This document shows, piece by piece, positions 16,032 to 24,691 of a stretch of DNA of 46,347 bases. Both the position numbers and the translations under genes were made by a program. Source of the stretch: JBBRVW01 sp038246545 (GTDB lineage Bacteria > Actinomycetota > Actinomycetes > JACCUZ01); contig JBBRVW010000040.1 in assembly GCA_038246545.1 (NCBI GenBank), positions 1-46,347 of the forward strand, written 5' to 3'. Each line of letters opens with the position of its first letter. Position 1 is the stretch's first letter. The notes beneath the pieces were generated by a model. It did not search any database and was not told the origin of the DNA. It was given only the letters and a program-made list of their open reading frames with translations.

Positions 16032-18845
16032 ATGGCCTCTCCCGCGCAACGGTACGCGCAGGCGCGCCGGCGGCAGGCCCGCCCGGACGGTCCGTGGAGC
16101 ACCTTCGTCGCGCTCTACCCGTTCGGCCTCGACCCGTTCCAGGTGCGCGCCTGCGAGGCGCTGGAGGCCGGCCGGGGAGTCCTCGTCGCCGCACCCACCG
16201 GCGCGGGCAAGACGGTGGTCGGCGAGTTCGCCGTGCACCTGGCGCTCGCCGAGGGCCGCAAGTGCTTCTACACGACACCGATCAAGGCGCTGTCGAACCA
16301 GAAGTACGCCGACCTGGTGGCGCGCTACGGCATCGGGAACGTCGGGCTGCTGACCGGCGACAACAGCGTCAACGGCGAGGCGCCCGTGGTCGTGATGACC
16401 ACCGAGGTGCTGCGCAACATGCTCTACGCCGGCAGCAGCACGCTGACCGGGCTCGGCTACGTCGTCATGGACGAGGTGCACTACCTCTCGGACCGGTTCC
16501 GCGGCGCGGTCTGGGAGGAAGTCATCATCCACCTGCCGGAGTCGGTGGCCCTGGTGTCGCTGTCGGCGACCGTGAGCAACGCCGAGGAGTTCGGCGACTG
16601 GCTGGGCACCGTCCGCGGCGAGACCGAGGTGGTGGTCGAGGAGCACCGACCGGTGCCGCTGTGGCAGCACGTGATGGCCAACCACCGGCTGTACGACCTC
16701 TTTGTCGAAGACGAACGACGGAATCGTGTCGAAGACGAACGACGGAATCGTGTCGAAGACGAACGATGGAATCGTGTTGCCGACAGCGAGGAGGCGAAGG
16801 TCAACCCGGAGCTGGTCCGGCTGGCCCGCGAGCAGGAGCGCTACGCCCGCACCCACCAGCAACGGCCGGGACGTGGCGGCCGACGGCCGCGGTCGGTCGG
16901 CATGCCGAGCCGGGTCGAGGTTCTCGAACGGCTCGACGCCGAGGGCCTGCTGCCCGCCATCACCTTCATCTTCAGCCGGGCCGGCTGCGACGCCGCCGTC
17001 GGGCAGTGCCTGCACGCGGGACTGCGGCTGCTCACCCCTGACGAGGCGCACACCGTGCGCGAGCTCGTCGACGCCCGGTGCGCCGACATCCCGCGGGAGG
17101 ACCTCCGGGTCCTCGGCTACGACGAGTGGCGCGCCGGGCTGGAGCGCGGCATCGCCGCGCACCACGCCGGGATGCTGCCGACCTTCAAGGAGGTCGTCGA
17201 GCAGCTGTTCGTCCGCGGCCTGGTGAAGGCGGTCTTCGCCACCGAGACCCTGGCGCTGGGCATCAACATGCCGGCCCGCTCGGTCGTGCTGGAGCGCCTG
17301 GTGAAGTGGAACGGCGAGAGCCACGCCGACGTCACCCCGGGGGAGTACACGCAGCTCACCGGCCGGGCCGGCCGCCGCGGCATCGACGTCGAGGGCCACG
17401 CCGTCGTCGTGTGGTCGCCAGGCCTGGAGCCGTCCTCGCTGGCCGGTCTGGCGTCCACCCGCACCTATCCGCTGCGCTCCAGCTTCCGGCCGTCGTACAA
17501 CATGGCGGTCAACCTGGTCGGCCAGTTCGGCCGCGACCGGGCGCGCGAGCTGCTGCAGTCGTCGTTCGCGCAGTTCCAGGCCGACCGGGCCGTCGTCGGC
17601 CTGGCCCGGCAGGTAGCCCGCAACGAGGAAGGGCTGGCCGGGTACAAGGAGTCGATGACCTGCCACCTCGGCGACTTCCGGGAGTACGCCCGGCTGCGGC
17701 GGGCCATCTCGGACCGGGAGGCCGCGCTCGCCCGGACCGGCACGGCCAACCGCCGGGCCCAGGCAGCCGCCTCCCTCGAGGCCCTGCGGCCGGGCGACGT
17801 GATCGATGTCCCGGCCGGCCGGCGAGGCGGACTTGCCGTCGTGCTGGACGCGGGGACCCAGGGCGGCAACGCCGACCCGCGACCGACCGTGCTCACTGCC
17901 GACCGCCAGGTGCGCCGTCTCTCGCTGGCCGACTTCCCGGTGGCGGTGGAGGCGGTGCACCGGCTGCGGATCCCCAAGTCGTTCAACCCGCGCAACCCGG
18001 CGAGTCGTCGAGACCTGGCCTCGTCGCTGCGCAACGCGCACCTCGGGGACCGCCCGGGGCGACCCGCCGAGCGCCCCCACAAGGTGCGCGCGGCCGCGGC
18101 CGACGACCGCGAGCTGATCGAGCTGCGCGCGCAGCTGCGGGCGCACCCGTGCCATGGCTGCGGTGAGCGAGAGGACCACGCGCGCTGGGCCGAGCGCTTC
18201 CACCGCCTGGTGCGCGAGACCGACGACCTGCGTCGCCGGGTCTCCGAGCGCACGCACACCATCGCTCGCACCTTCGACCGGATCTGCGACCTGCTCGGCG
18301 AGCTCGGCTACCTCGACGGCGACCAGGTGACCGACGCGGGCAGGTCGCTCGGCGCGCTCTACACCGAGCTGGACCTGCTCACCGCCGACTGCCTGCGGGC
18401 CGGGGTCTGGGCCGGCCTCGAGCCGGCCGAGCTCGCGGCCGCGGTGTCCGCGCTGGTCTACGAGTCGCGCCGCGACGACGACACCAGCACGCCGGCGCTC
18501 CCACCGGGTCGTACCCGCGAGGTCCTGACCGAGATGCAGCGCCGCTGGCGGGCGCTGGAGGACCGGGAGCGCAGCCACCGGCTGACGCCGGCCACGGAGC
18601 CGGACCCGAGATTCGCTCTCGCGACGTGGTCCTGGGCCAGGGGTCGCTCGCTGGATGCCGTGCTCCGGGACGCCGAGCTGGCGCCCGGGGACTTCGTGCG
18701 GTGGACCAAGCAGGTGGTCGACCTGCTGGGCCAGGTCGCCGTGGCAGCCGGTACCGAGCCGGCCACCCGGCCGGTCGCGGGCGCCGCGCGCGCCGCCGCC
18801 GACCAGCTGCGGCGCGGCGTCGTCGCGTACTCGTCGGTGTCCTGA
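16032..18845 (+). CDS. helY: Ski2/HelY-type DEVH-box RNA helicase
   Basis: A 937-residue superfamily 2 helicase of the Ski2/Mtr4 group (HelY in mycobacteria). Walker A is APTGAGKT (near residue 55), then TPIKALSNQK (Ia), TTEVLRNML, the Walker B box MDEVH, and SLSATVSNAEEF (motif III). The C-terminal helicase domain has HHAGMLPTFKEVVEQLF, ATETLALGINMPA and QLTGRAGRRGID (motif VI). A DSHCT-type C-terminal domain follows from about residue 700. The protein would unwind structured RNA in an ATP-dependent way. Three perfect 8-residue repeats (VEDERRNR, the third with a Trp) are inserted at residues 225-248, in a linker after motif III; see the repeat entry. The ATG is supported by the TAGGGT box. 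Confidence 0.9.
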   Translation: MASPAQRYAQARRRQARPDGPWSTFVALYPFGLDPFQVRACEALEAGRGVLVAAPTGAGKTVVGEFAVHLALAEGRKCFYTTPIKALSNQKYADLVARYGIGNVGLLTGDNSVNGEAPVVVMTTEVLRNMLYAGSSTLTGLGYVVMDEVHYLSDRFRGAVWEEVIIHLPESVALVSLSATVSNAEEFGDWLGTVRGETEVVVEEHRPVPLWQHVMANHRLYDLFVEDERRNRVEDERRNRVEDERWNRVADSEEAKVNPELVRLAREQERYARTHQQRPGRGGRRPRSVGMPSRVEVLERLDAEGLLPAITFIFSRAGCDAAVGQCLHAGLRLLTPDEAHTVRELVDARCADIPREDLRVLGYDEWRAGLERGIAAHHAGMLPTFKEVVEQLFVRGLVKAVFATETLALGINMPARSVVLERLVKWNGESHADVTPGEYTQLTGRAGRRGIDVEGHAVVVWSPGLEPSSLAGLASTRTYPLRSSFRPSYNMAVNLVGQFGRDRARELLQSSFAQFQADRAVVGLARQVARNEEGLAGYKESMTCHLGDFREYARLRRAISDREAALARTGTANRRAQAAASLEALRPGDVIDVPAGRRGGLAVVLDAGTQGGNADPRPTVLTADRQVRRLSLADFPVAVEAVHRLRIPKSFNPRNPASRRDLASSLRNAHLGDRPGRPAERPHKVRAAAADDRELIELRAQLRAHPCHGCGEREDHARWAERFHRLVRETDDLRRRVSERTHTIARTFDRICDLLGELGYLDGDQVTDAGRSLGALYTELDLLTADCLRAGVWAGLEPAELAAAVSALVYESRRDDDTSTPALPPGRTREVLTEMQRRWRALEDRERSHRLTPATEPDPRFALATWSWARGRSLDAVLRDAELAPGDFVRWTKQVVDLLGQVAVAAGTEPATRPVAGAARAAADQLRRGVVAYSSVS
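16704..16775 (+). repeat. In-frame 24-bp minisatellite (3 units) inside helY
   Basis: Three head-to-tail 24-bp units start at 16704, 16728 and 16752. Units 1 and 2 are identical and unit 3 differs by one C-to-T change. Each encodes VEDERRNR (Trp replaces Arg in the third). Because 24 is a multiple of three, copy-number change adds or removes 8 residues without breaking the helicase. The unit has 13 of 24 G+C, clearly lower than the surrounding gene. It lies in a loop next to LYDLF, where HelY relatives have variable length. Confidence 0.9.
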
Positions 18846-18887
18846 ATCGGACGCGTCACCCCAGATCGGGCACACCTCCGCTGGGTG

Positions 18888-18916
18888 CTGACGAGGGTGC
18901 GATCGAGAACTAGGCT
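18888..18916 (+). promoter_or_regulatory. Sigma-A-type promoter before the TIGR03086 gene
   Basis: CTGACG (18888-18893), a 17-base spacer, and TAGGCT (18911-18916) form one of the clearest -35/-10 pairs in the window. The start codon lies 49 bases after the -10 box with a GGAG ribosome site, so this transcript has a normal leader. Confidence 0.55.
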
Positions 18917-18964
18917 CACCTCCGGGCGGGCAGCCCGGCTGCCCGGTGAGCGGACGGAGCTCCT

Positions 18965-19498
18965 ATGACAGCCCCCGTGGACATCTGGCGACAGGTCGCC
19001 GACAGGTGGACCGAGGTGCACGCCCAGATCGGCGACGACCAGTGGCGGGCCGCGACGCCGTGCGAGGGTTGGACGGTGCGCGATCTCGTCGACCACCTGC
19101 AGTGGCACGGGACAGCCCTGAACCTGCTCGGAGCCGACACCACACCGGGCGACGACTGGGACCGGATCCGCGCGGGTCTGGATGCCGTCCTGTCCGACCC
19201 GTCGCGCCTGCAGGGAACGGTCGAGCAGTTCGGCGGCATGCCCAAGCAGGACCTGGCCGCCTTCCTGATCGGTGACCGGCTGATCCACACGTGGGATCTC
19301 GCCCGATCGCTCGATGTCGACGACGCCCTTCCGGCCGACGCGGTCGCGGCGACGATGGCCGGTCTGCAGCATGCGCCCCCGGAGTTCCTGCGTGGTCGCA
19401 ATCCGCTCGGCCTGGACATGATGAAACCGCCCGTCCCCACGCCCCAGGACGCCAGCGACCAGGACGCGATGCTGGCCTTCAGCGGTCGCCGGCCCTGA
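18965..19498 (+). CDS. TIGR03086-type (mycothiol-dependent maleylpyruvate isomerase/DinB-like) protein
   Basis: A 177-residue protein of the TIGR03086 / MDMPI N-terminal superfamily, which has a DinB-like four-helix bundle. Hallmarks are WRAATPCEGWTVRDLVDHLQWH near the start, where His is a likely metal ligand, and DRLIHTWDLARSLDVDDALPAD further on, with the second His in the HTWDL motif. Family members often depend on mycothiol, the actinobacterial thiol, but the reaction here is unknown. The ATG at 18965 has GGAG six bases upstream and a clear promoter. A large LuxR regulator gene follows after 39 bp in the same direction and may be co-transcribed. Confidence 0.75.
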   Translation: MTAPVDIWRQVADRWTEVHAQIGDDQWRAATPCEGWTVRDLVDHLQWHGTALNLLGADTTPGDDWDRIRAGLDAVLSDPSRLQGTVEQFGGMPKQDLAAFLIGDRLIHTWDLARSLDVDDALPADAVAATMAGLQHAPPEFLRGRNPLGLDMMKPPVPTPQDASDQDAMLAFSGRRP

Positions 19499-19537
19499 GC
19501 CGGGCCGGGCCAGGGTCCAGGAGGCGTCGGCGATGGC

Positions 19538-21937
19538 GTGTGCGGACGCCGCGTGAGTGCGGCTCCGAGGCGCGGCAACCTCCCGTCCGCGGCGACACCC
19601 CTCGTCGGGCGAGCGGTCCTGCTCCGCGAGGTCGTCGACCTGGTCCGCACCAACCCGCTCGTCACCCTGAGCGGCGTCGGCGGTGTGGGCAAGACCCGGC
19701 TGGCGCTCGCCGTGGCTGCCGAGCTGGCTGATGAGTTCCCCGACGGCGTCTGGTTCGTCGAGCTCGCGTCGGTCGGCGACGCCGCGTCCGTTCCGGAGGC
19801 GATCGCGACTGCGCTGGGCGTGCCCCCACAGGGCGACGACGACCTGATCGACAACGTCGCCGCAGCGCTGGCCGGGCGTCGAGTCCTGCTGGTCGTGGAC
19901 AACTGCGAACACGTGCAGTCCGCCGCGACGTCGGCCATCGCGCGGATCATCGCGCGGGCCGGCAGCGCCAAGGTGCTCGCCACGTCGCGGGAGTACCTGT
20001 GGACCGCCGGCGAAGCGCTGCTCGCGGTGTCACCGCTGACGCTCGACGGCGGCGCGGCCTCCGACGCCGTCACCCTCTTCGTCGAGCGGGCCCGAAGGGT
20101 GCGCCCCGGCTTCGGTGTGGCAGAGCCCGAGACGGCCGCCGCGGTGATCGAGATCTGCACGACCCTCGACGGGCTGCCGCTGGGGATCGAGCTGGCTGCA
20201 GCCCGGATGGCCGCCATGTCGGCCGTGGAGGTCCGGGACCGGCTCGACAGCCGGTTCCGCCTGTTGACCGGTCCGGAGCACGGGCCGGAACGTCAGTCGA
20301 CGTTGGGGCGCGCGGTCGACTGGTCGTACGACCTGCTGACCGACGACGACCGCGAGCTGCTGCGCACCGCGTCGGTGTTCGCCGGAGGCTTCGACCTGCA
20401 GAGCATCTGCGCAGTCGCCGAGGCCGCCGACGAGGTGACGATCCTCACCCGGCTCGACTCGCTGGTCCGCAAGTCACTCGTCGTCGCCGACCATGCCGGC
20501 CCCCGCACCAGGTACCGCCTGTTCGAGACCATCCGGCAGTACGCCGAGAACGCCCTCTCGGAGGCCGGCGCCCGCGGGCTGATGCGGGATCGGCACGCCG
20601 CGCACTTCGGGCGGGACGCTGCGACCCGTTGGGAGAGCTGGAACGGTCCCGGCTGGCGCGACACCGTCGACTGGGTCGAGATCGAGCTGGCCAACCTTCG
20701 GGCCGCCTTCCGCTGGAGTGCCGCCAGGGGTGACCTGGTGGTGGCGACCGACATCGCTGCTCACGCCGCACTGATGGGCGTCTCGATCGAGCTGTTCGAG
20801 ACCATCGGCTGGGCGGAGGAGCTGCTGGACGCTGCCGCCGCGGCCGACGTCCCCCGCCTACCGCGCCTGTACACCGCGGCGGGCCATGCCTGCTTCGTCG
20901 GACGAGCCGAGGCGGCAGCAGCCAACGCGCACCGGGCGACCGAGCTGGAGGCACAAGGGGGCTATCAGCCGTGCCCGCCCGGCTATGCGATGTTCGTCGA
21001 GGCGCTCGCGCAGGTCTACTGCGGTCACCTCGATCGCTACCTGGACCTCACAGGTGCCGTGGCGCAGCTCCGCGGACCGTCGCGTGCCTACGGGATCGCG
21101 GCGTTCGTCGACGGCCTGCAGTCTGCTGGTCGGGTCGAGGAGGCGCTCCTGCTCACCGAGGAGGCAGTCGCTGCCGCTCGCGAGGTGGGCAGCCCCTACT
21201 GGATCGCGTACACGCTGTGGATCGTGGGCCTGGCCTTCTCCGCGACGGACGCGCAGCGGGCGCTGCTGGCGTGGGACGAAGGCGTGGAGTTCGTCGGTGA
21301 GCACGGGGTCGGGTTCTTCACCGGCTTCCTGGCGCGCGACGCCGCGCGCCTGCACACCTCGGACGGGGAGGTAGCCGCCGCACTCGACCTGTTCGCCACG
21401 GCGGTCCAGGCGTTCTCCACGGCGGGGACGGTCGCGCAGCTCGTCATCACCCTCGCCAGCGTTCCCGCGCTGTTCGACCGTCTCAACCGCCCTGATGCGG
21501 CCGCCACCCTGCTGGGCGCGATGTCCCGGGAGCCGGGCAGTGCACACCACGTGCCCGAGCTCGTCGACCTCGGGAGCCGCCTCGCCGAGCGACTCGGCGA
21601 CGAGAGGGCTGCGCAGCTCACGGCTCGCGGCAGGTCGATGGACCTGACGGATGCCGTGGCCTTTGCCGTGCAGCAGATCGAGCTCGCCCGCCGCGAGCTT
21701 GCTCCTGAGGCGGACGCCGCTCGCCCGTCGGGGCTGACCCGGCGGGAGGTGCAGGTGCTGCGCGCCCTGGCCGACGGCGCGACCACGCGGGAGATCTCGG
21801 AGCAGCTGTTCATCTCGTCGAAGACTGCTGATCACCACATCCAGCACATCTACACGAAGATCGGTGTGTCCAACCGGGCCACGGCGACCCGCTGGGCGCT
21901 GGAGCACGCGGTCCTCGGCAGCGGCGGTACCGGCTGA
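19538..21937 (+). CDS. Large ATPase-LuxR transcriptional regulator
   Basis: A 799-residue signal-transduction ATPase (STAND/NB-ARC-like) with a C-terminal LuxR DNA-binding domain. The Walker A loop is GVGGVGKTRLALAV at about residue 45, Walker B is RVLLVVDNCEHV, and LATSREYL follows as sensor. ETAAAVIEICTTLDGLPLGIELAAARM and RTASVFAGGFDL belong to the helical part of the ATPase. A long helical repeat (TPR-like) region spans about 330-700. The C-terminus LTRREVQVLRALADGATTREISEQLFISSKTADHHIQHIYTKIGVSNRATATRWA is a full LuxR-type helix-turn-helix. Such proteins bind an effector or partner through the middle region and activate transcription. The GTG at 19538 follows AGGAGG by about 13 bases; GTG at 19553 is possible. 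Its targets are unknown; the downstream small gene and binding-protein gene are candidates. Confidence 0.85.
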   Translation: MCGRRVSAAPRRGNLPSAATPLVGRAVLLREVVDLVRTNPLVTLSGVGGVGKTRLALAVAAELADEFPDGVWFVELASVGDAASVPEAIATALGVPPQGDDDLIDNVAAALAGRRVLLVVDNCEHVQSAATSAIARIIARAGSAKVLATSREYLWTAGEALLAVSPLTLDGGAASDAVTLFVERARRVRPGFGVAEPETAAAVIEICTTLDGLPLGIELAAARMAAMSAVEVRDRLDSRFRLLTGPEHGPERQSTLGRAVDWSYDLLTDDDRELLRTASVFAGGFDLQSICAVAEAADEVTILTRLDSLVRKSLVVADHAGPRTRYRLFETIRQYAENALSEAGARGLMRDRHAAHFGRDAATRWESWNGPGWRDTVDWVEIELANLRAAFRWSAARGDLVVATDIAAHAALMGVSIELFETIGWAEELLDAAAAADVPRLPRLYTAAGHACFVGRAEAAAANAHRATELEAQGGYQPCPPGYAMFVEALAQVYCGHLDRYLDLTGAVAQLRGPSRAYGIAAFVDGLQSAGRVEEALLLTEEAVAAAREVGSPYWIAYTLWIVGLAFSATDAQRALLAWDEGVEFVGEHGVGFFTGFLARDAARLHTSDGEVAAALDLFATAVQAFSTAGTVAQLVITLASVPALFDRLNRPDAAATLLGAMSREPGSAHHVPELVDLGSRLAERLGDERAAQLTARGRSMDLTDAVAFAVQQIELARRELAPEADAARPSGLTRREVQVLRALADGATTREISEQLFISSKTADHHIQHIYTKIGVSNRATATRWALEHAVLGSGGTG

Positions 21938-22109
21938 GGATCCGCGGCCAGGACAACTGCCTGCCGGTGGCTCCCGCGCTCGGGACCGGAAATGGGGAGG
22001 TCTCCCGATGCGCGGCGCAGCGACCCGGCCGAGGCTGTCGATGCACACGGACTCGCCGGCGAAGGAAGCCGGTCACGTCCGAGAGATCGAGACGGATGGA
22101 GGACGCGCG

Positions 22110-22382
22110 ATGCTACTGGCGACGACGACGGTCGAGGACCTCGACCAGTTCCTGGAAGTGTTCGGCGAGATGGGCGCGGCGAAGCGCGAGGAGCACGGGT
22201 CCAAGGGTTCGAAGGTCTTCCGGGACCCGAACGAGCAGGACCGGGTCTGGGCGATCTTCGACTGGGATGCGCAGGGATGGCAGCAGTTCGTGTCCGACCC
22301 CGAGGTCCCCCCGATCCTGGCGAAGGCGGGGCACAAGCAGAAGCCCCAGGCGGCGGAGCTCGTGGGTACCTACCGCGCCTAG
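22110..22382 (+). CDS. Small dimeric alpha/beta-barrel-like protein
   Basis: A 90-residue protein, MLLATTTVEDLDQFLEVF...VFRDPNEQDRVWAIFDWDAQGWQQFVSDPEVPPILAKAG. The pattern of a ferredoxin-like fold with the DP(N/E)..RVWAIFDWD strand resembles small stress-responsive or antibiotic-monooxygenase-like barrel proteins. No catalytic residue can be named. The ATG at 22110 is fixed by GGAGG at 22098-22102, seven bases upstream, although the frame is open further upstream. It lies between the LuxR regulator and the AmiC-like gene, and a strong terminator follows. Confidence 0.65.
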   Translation: MLLATTTVEDLDQFLEVFGEMGAAKREEHGSKGSKVFRDPNEQDRVWAIFDWDAQGWQQFVSDPEVPPILAKAGHKQKPQAAELVGTYRA

Positions 22383-22454
22383 TGGTCGCTGTCCAGCCGA
22401 CGGAGTCGGCCAGCCCAGTCAGCACGAACACGTGGGTCAGGGGACACGAGCGCC

Positions 22455-22490
22455 GGCGCCGACCTCCGGTCAGCCCCGGAGGTCGGTGTC
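22455..22490 (+). terminator. Hairpin terminator before the AmiC-like gene
   Basis: CCGACCTCCGG (22459-22469) and CCGGAGGTCGG (22476-22486) pair perfectly across a six-base loop, and G-U pairs extend the stem. It lies 73 bases after the upstream stop and 34 before the next start, and so separates the two transcripts or attenuates the second. Confidence 0.7.
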
Positions 22491-22523
22491 GCTCGCCCTC
22501 GACCTGTACGGAGAGGACTCACC

Positions 22524-23642
22524 ATGTCAATCCCGACCGACCGACCCGCGCGGGTCGGCCTGATCACCGACCAGACCGGCGCGCGGTCCTTCATGGGCGT
22601 CGCCAACGCGAACGTCGCGACGATGGTGGTCGACGACATCAACGCACAGGGCGGCTTGCTCGGGCGGCCCGTCGAGCTGCTCGTCAGGGACAGCGCGACC
22701 GATGACAGGGCAGCCGCGGCCGCTGCCACCGAGCTCGTCGAGGAGGAACACGTCGATGTCCTCCTCGGCGGCATCTACAGCTCCACCCGACAGGCCATCA
22801 AGGGACCGGCTGTCGACCGGGGCCGGACTCTCTACATCTATCCGGAGCAGTACGAGGGCCAGGAGTGCGACCCTCTGATCTTCTGCACCGGCCCGGTGCC
22901 TGCGCAGCAGGTCGCGCCGCTACTTCCCTGGCTGATGCGACAGACGGGAGCCAGGACCTTCTACCTCCCGTCTGCCGACTACATCTGGCCGCGCATCATG
23001 AACAAGAAGCTTCACCAGGTGGTCGAGTCCGAGGGAGGGTCGGTCGTCGGGGAGGAGTACTTCCCGATGGATCACCTCGACTACGGTCGGGCGGTCGACG
23101 ACATCATGGCGAGTGGTGCCGACGTGGTGTTCAACACCATCGTGCCTCCCGGACTGACGCCGTTCCTCGAGACCCTGTACGAGGCTGGCTTCACCAAGAA
23201 CGGGGGACTCATCGTCTGCACCTACTTCGACGAGAACTTCCTCAACCTGGTGCCACCGGAGCATGTCGACGGGCTCTATGGCTGCCTCGACTACTACCGG
23301 GATGTCAGCGATCCGTTCAGCGCGACGCTGCTCGCCTCGTACGACGAGCGCTTTCCCGACAGTGCCAAGTTCACCGCCGGGAGCGCATGCTCGGGCATGT
23401 ATCGCGCTCTGAAGCTGTGGGAGGCGGCAGTCACCGAAGCCGGCTCGCTGAGCCAGGACGATGTCGTCAGGGCACTGGATCATGCTCGGATCGACGAAGG
23501 CCCAGGCGGTCCCGCGGAGATGGTCCCGGGCCAGCACCACCTCCGGTTGAACATGTACATCGCGCGGTCCCACGACGGGACGTTCCACGTTGTGAAGAAC
23601 CTCGGGCCCATCGACCCGCAGGAGTGCGAGGTCGGGGTCTGA
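22524..23642 (+). CDS. AmiC/type-1 substrate-binding-like protein lacking a signal peptide
   Basis: A 372-residue periplasmic-binding-protein type 1 fold of the AmiC/urea-amide-branched amino acid group: RVGLITDQTGARSFMG, MVVDDINAQGGLLGRPVELLVRDSATDD, LLGGIYSSTRQAI, TLYIYPEQYEGQECDPLIFCTG and TFYLPSADYIWPRIMNKKLHQVVESEGGSVVGEEYFPMDHLDYG. The N-terminus (MSIPTDRPARVG) has no signal peptide and no lipobox. No permease or ATPase gene is nearby. This points to a cytosolic ligand sensor, as AmiC is for the amidase regulator AmiR, rather than a transport component. A GAGAGGA ribosome site precedes the ATG. The nearest regulator is the ATPase-LuxR protein upstream. The ligand is probably a short amide or amine, which is inferred from the family. 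Confidence 0.8.
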   Translation: MSIPTDRPARVGLITDQTGARSFMGVANANVATMVVDDINAQGGLLGRPVELLVRDSATDDRAAAAAATELVEEEHVDVLLGGIYSSTRQAIKGPAVDRGRTLYIYPEQYEGQECDPLIFCTGPVPAQQVAPLLPWLMRQTGARTFYLPSADYIWPRIMNKKLHQVVESEGGSVVGEEYFPMDHLDYGRAVDDIMASGADVVFNTIVPPGLTPFLETLYEAGFTKNGGLIVCTYFDENFLNLVPPEHVDGLYGCLDYYRDVSDPFSATLLASYDERFPDSAKFTAGSACSGMYRALKLWEAAVTEAGSLSQDDVVRALDHARIDEGPGGPAEMVPGQHHLRLNMYIARSHDGTFHVVKNLGPIDPQECEVGV

Positions 23643-23653
23643 GGCCACGCTTG

Positions 23654-23707
23654 CCCGGTGGTCGTGGGGCCTACAGGGGTCCTCCGGGTGGCCCCACGAT
23701 CACCGGG
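23654..23707. terminator. Large bidirectional terminator hairpin
   Basis: An 18-base arm (23654-23671, beginning CCCGGTGGTCGTGGGGCC) pairs with 23690-23707 (GGCCCCACGATCACCGGG) with a single mismatch and an 18-base loop. It fills the spacer between the convergent AmiC-like and exonuclease genes and should terminate both. Confidence 0.85.
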
Positions 23708-24640
23708 TCAGGTGCTGTCGGCGTGCAAGGCGGCGAAGGCGTTGAGGACGCGATTGAGGGGACTGTCCAGCGCCCACTGCTCGGACAGCTCGACCACCCG
23801 GTCGGGGTCCCCCGGCGTCGCGGGGATGAGGTCGTCGTAGGACGGCAGCGGCACGTCGTGCGCGACGGCCACCACCCTCGGCGCCACTGCGAGGTAGTCG
23901 CGCCCGGCCTCGAGCTTGGTCCGCGCCCCAGGCGGCATCCCCTTGTCGCCGGCGTCCAGCGCGGCGAGCAGTCCGGTCAGCGAGCCGTACTTCGTGATCA
24001 GGGCCGCGGCGGTCTTGTCGCCGATGCCGGCCACCCCCGGCAGCCCGTCGCTCGGGTCGCCACGCAGGGTGGCGAAATCGGCGTAGGCCCGGCCGGGGAT
24101 GCCGTACTTCGCCGCCACCCAGTCCTCGTCGACGACGTCGTGCCGGCCGACGCCACGGGCGGTGTAGAGGATGCGCACGCCACGTGCGTCGTCGACGAGC
24201 TGGAACAGGTCACGGTCGCCGGTGACGACGTCGACCGGGATCGGAGACGCGGTCGCGATCGTGCCGATGACGTCGTCCGCCTCGTATCCCTCCACACCGA
24301 AGCACGGCACCCCGAGCGCCGCCAGCACGTCCTCGATGACCGCCACCTGCGGCGAGAGCTCGTCCGGAACCTCCTCGGCCCCGGCCGGGGCGAGCCGGTG
24401 GGTCTTGTACGACGGGATCGCCTCGACCCGGAACGCCGGCCGCCAGTCGGCGTCCATGCAGGCGACCAGGCGGGTGGGGGAGCGGTCATTGACCAGCCGG
24501 GCGATGAAGTCGAGCAGGCCGCGGACGGCGTTGACCGGCGATCCGTCCGGCGCCCGGAACGAGTCCGGCACCCCGAAGAACGCCCGGAAGTAGAGCGAGG
24601 GAGTGTCGAGCAGCAGCAGCTTCTCCGGTGCCTGGGTCAC
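23708..24640 (-). CDS. 5'-3' exonuclease (FEN/PolA N-terminal-like)
   Basis: A stand-alone 310-residue 5'-3' exonuclease related to the N-terminal domain of DNA polymerase I. Acidic metal ligands appear in order: LLLLDTPSLYFRAFF, LVACMDADWRPAFRVEAIPSYKTHR (conserved Arg/Lys clamp), GYEADDVIGTIA, VVTGDRDLFQLVDD. The DNA-binding helix-hairpin-helix region is GDPSDGLPGVAGIGDKTAAALITKYGSL. It would remove RNA primers or flaps during repair. The GTG at 24640 is chosen because the homologous region begins at APEKLLLLD; the frame is open another 21 codons upstream. The gene is divergent from the M24 peptidase gene with 51 bp between starts. Confidence 0.9.
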   Translation of the reverse strand: MTQAPEKLLLLDTPSLYFRAFFGVPDSFRAPDGSPVNAVRGLLDFIARLVNDRSPTRLVACMDADWRPAFRVEAIPSYKTHRLAPAGAEEVPDELSPQVAVIEDVLAALGVPCFGVEGYEADDVIGTIATASPIPVDVVTGDRDLFQLVDDARGVRILYTARGVGRHDVVDEDWVAAKYGIPGRAYADFATLRGDPSDGLPGVAGIGDKTAAALITKYGSLTGLLAALDAGDKGMPPGARTKLEAGRDYLAVAPRVVAVAHDVPLPSYDDLIPATPGDPDRVVELSEQWALDSPLNRVLNAFAALHADST

Positions 24641-24678
24641 GCGCAGAGCCTGCCAGACCGTGCGGACGCGCCCACGCC

Positions 24679-24691
24679 TACAGTGACGGGC
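24679..24691 (+). promoter_or_regulatory. TACAGT -10 box before the M24 peptidase gene
   Basis: TACAGT (24679-24684) lies seven bases upstream of the ATG, in the 51-bp divergent spacer with the exonuclease gene. No ribosome site fits between box and start, so the transcript is probably leaderless. Confidence 0.45.

Noticed and set aside
16704..16775. CRISPR-like repeats
   Set aside because: The three units are contiguous without spacers, in frame within a protein-coding gene.
15972..18875. Reverse-strand open frame of about 970 codons opposite helY
   Set aside because: Only a shadow of the helicase gene; even the minisatellite reads as a meaningless FVFDTIPS repeat there.
22865..24691. Upstream extension of the M24 peptidase frame
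   Set aside because: It crosses the AmiC-like gene, a bidirectional terminator and the antisense exonuclease gene; the real start is fixed by the promoter box at 24679.
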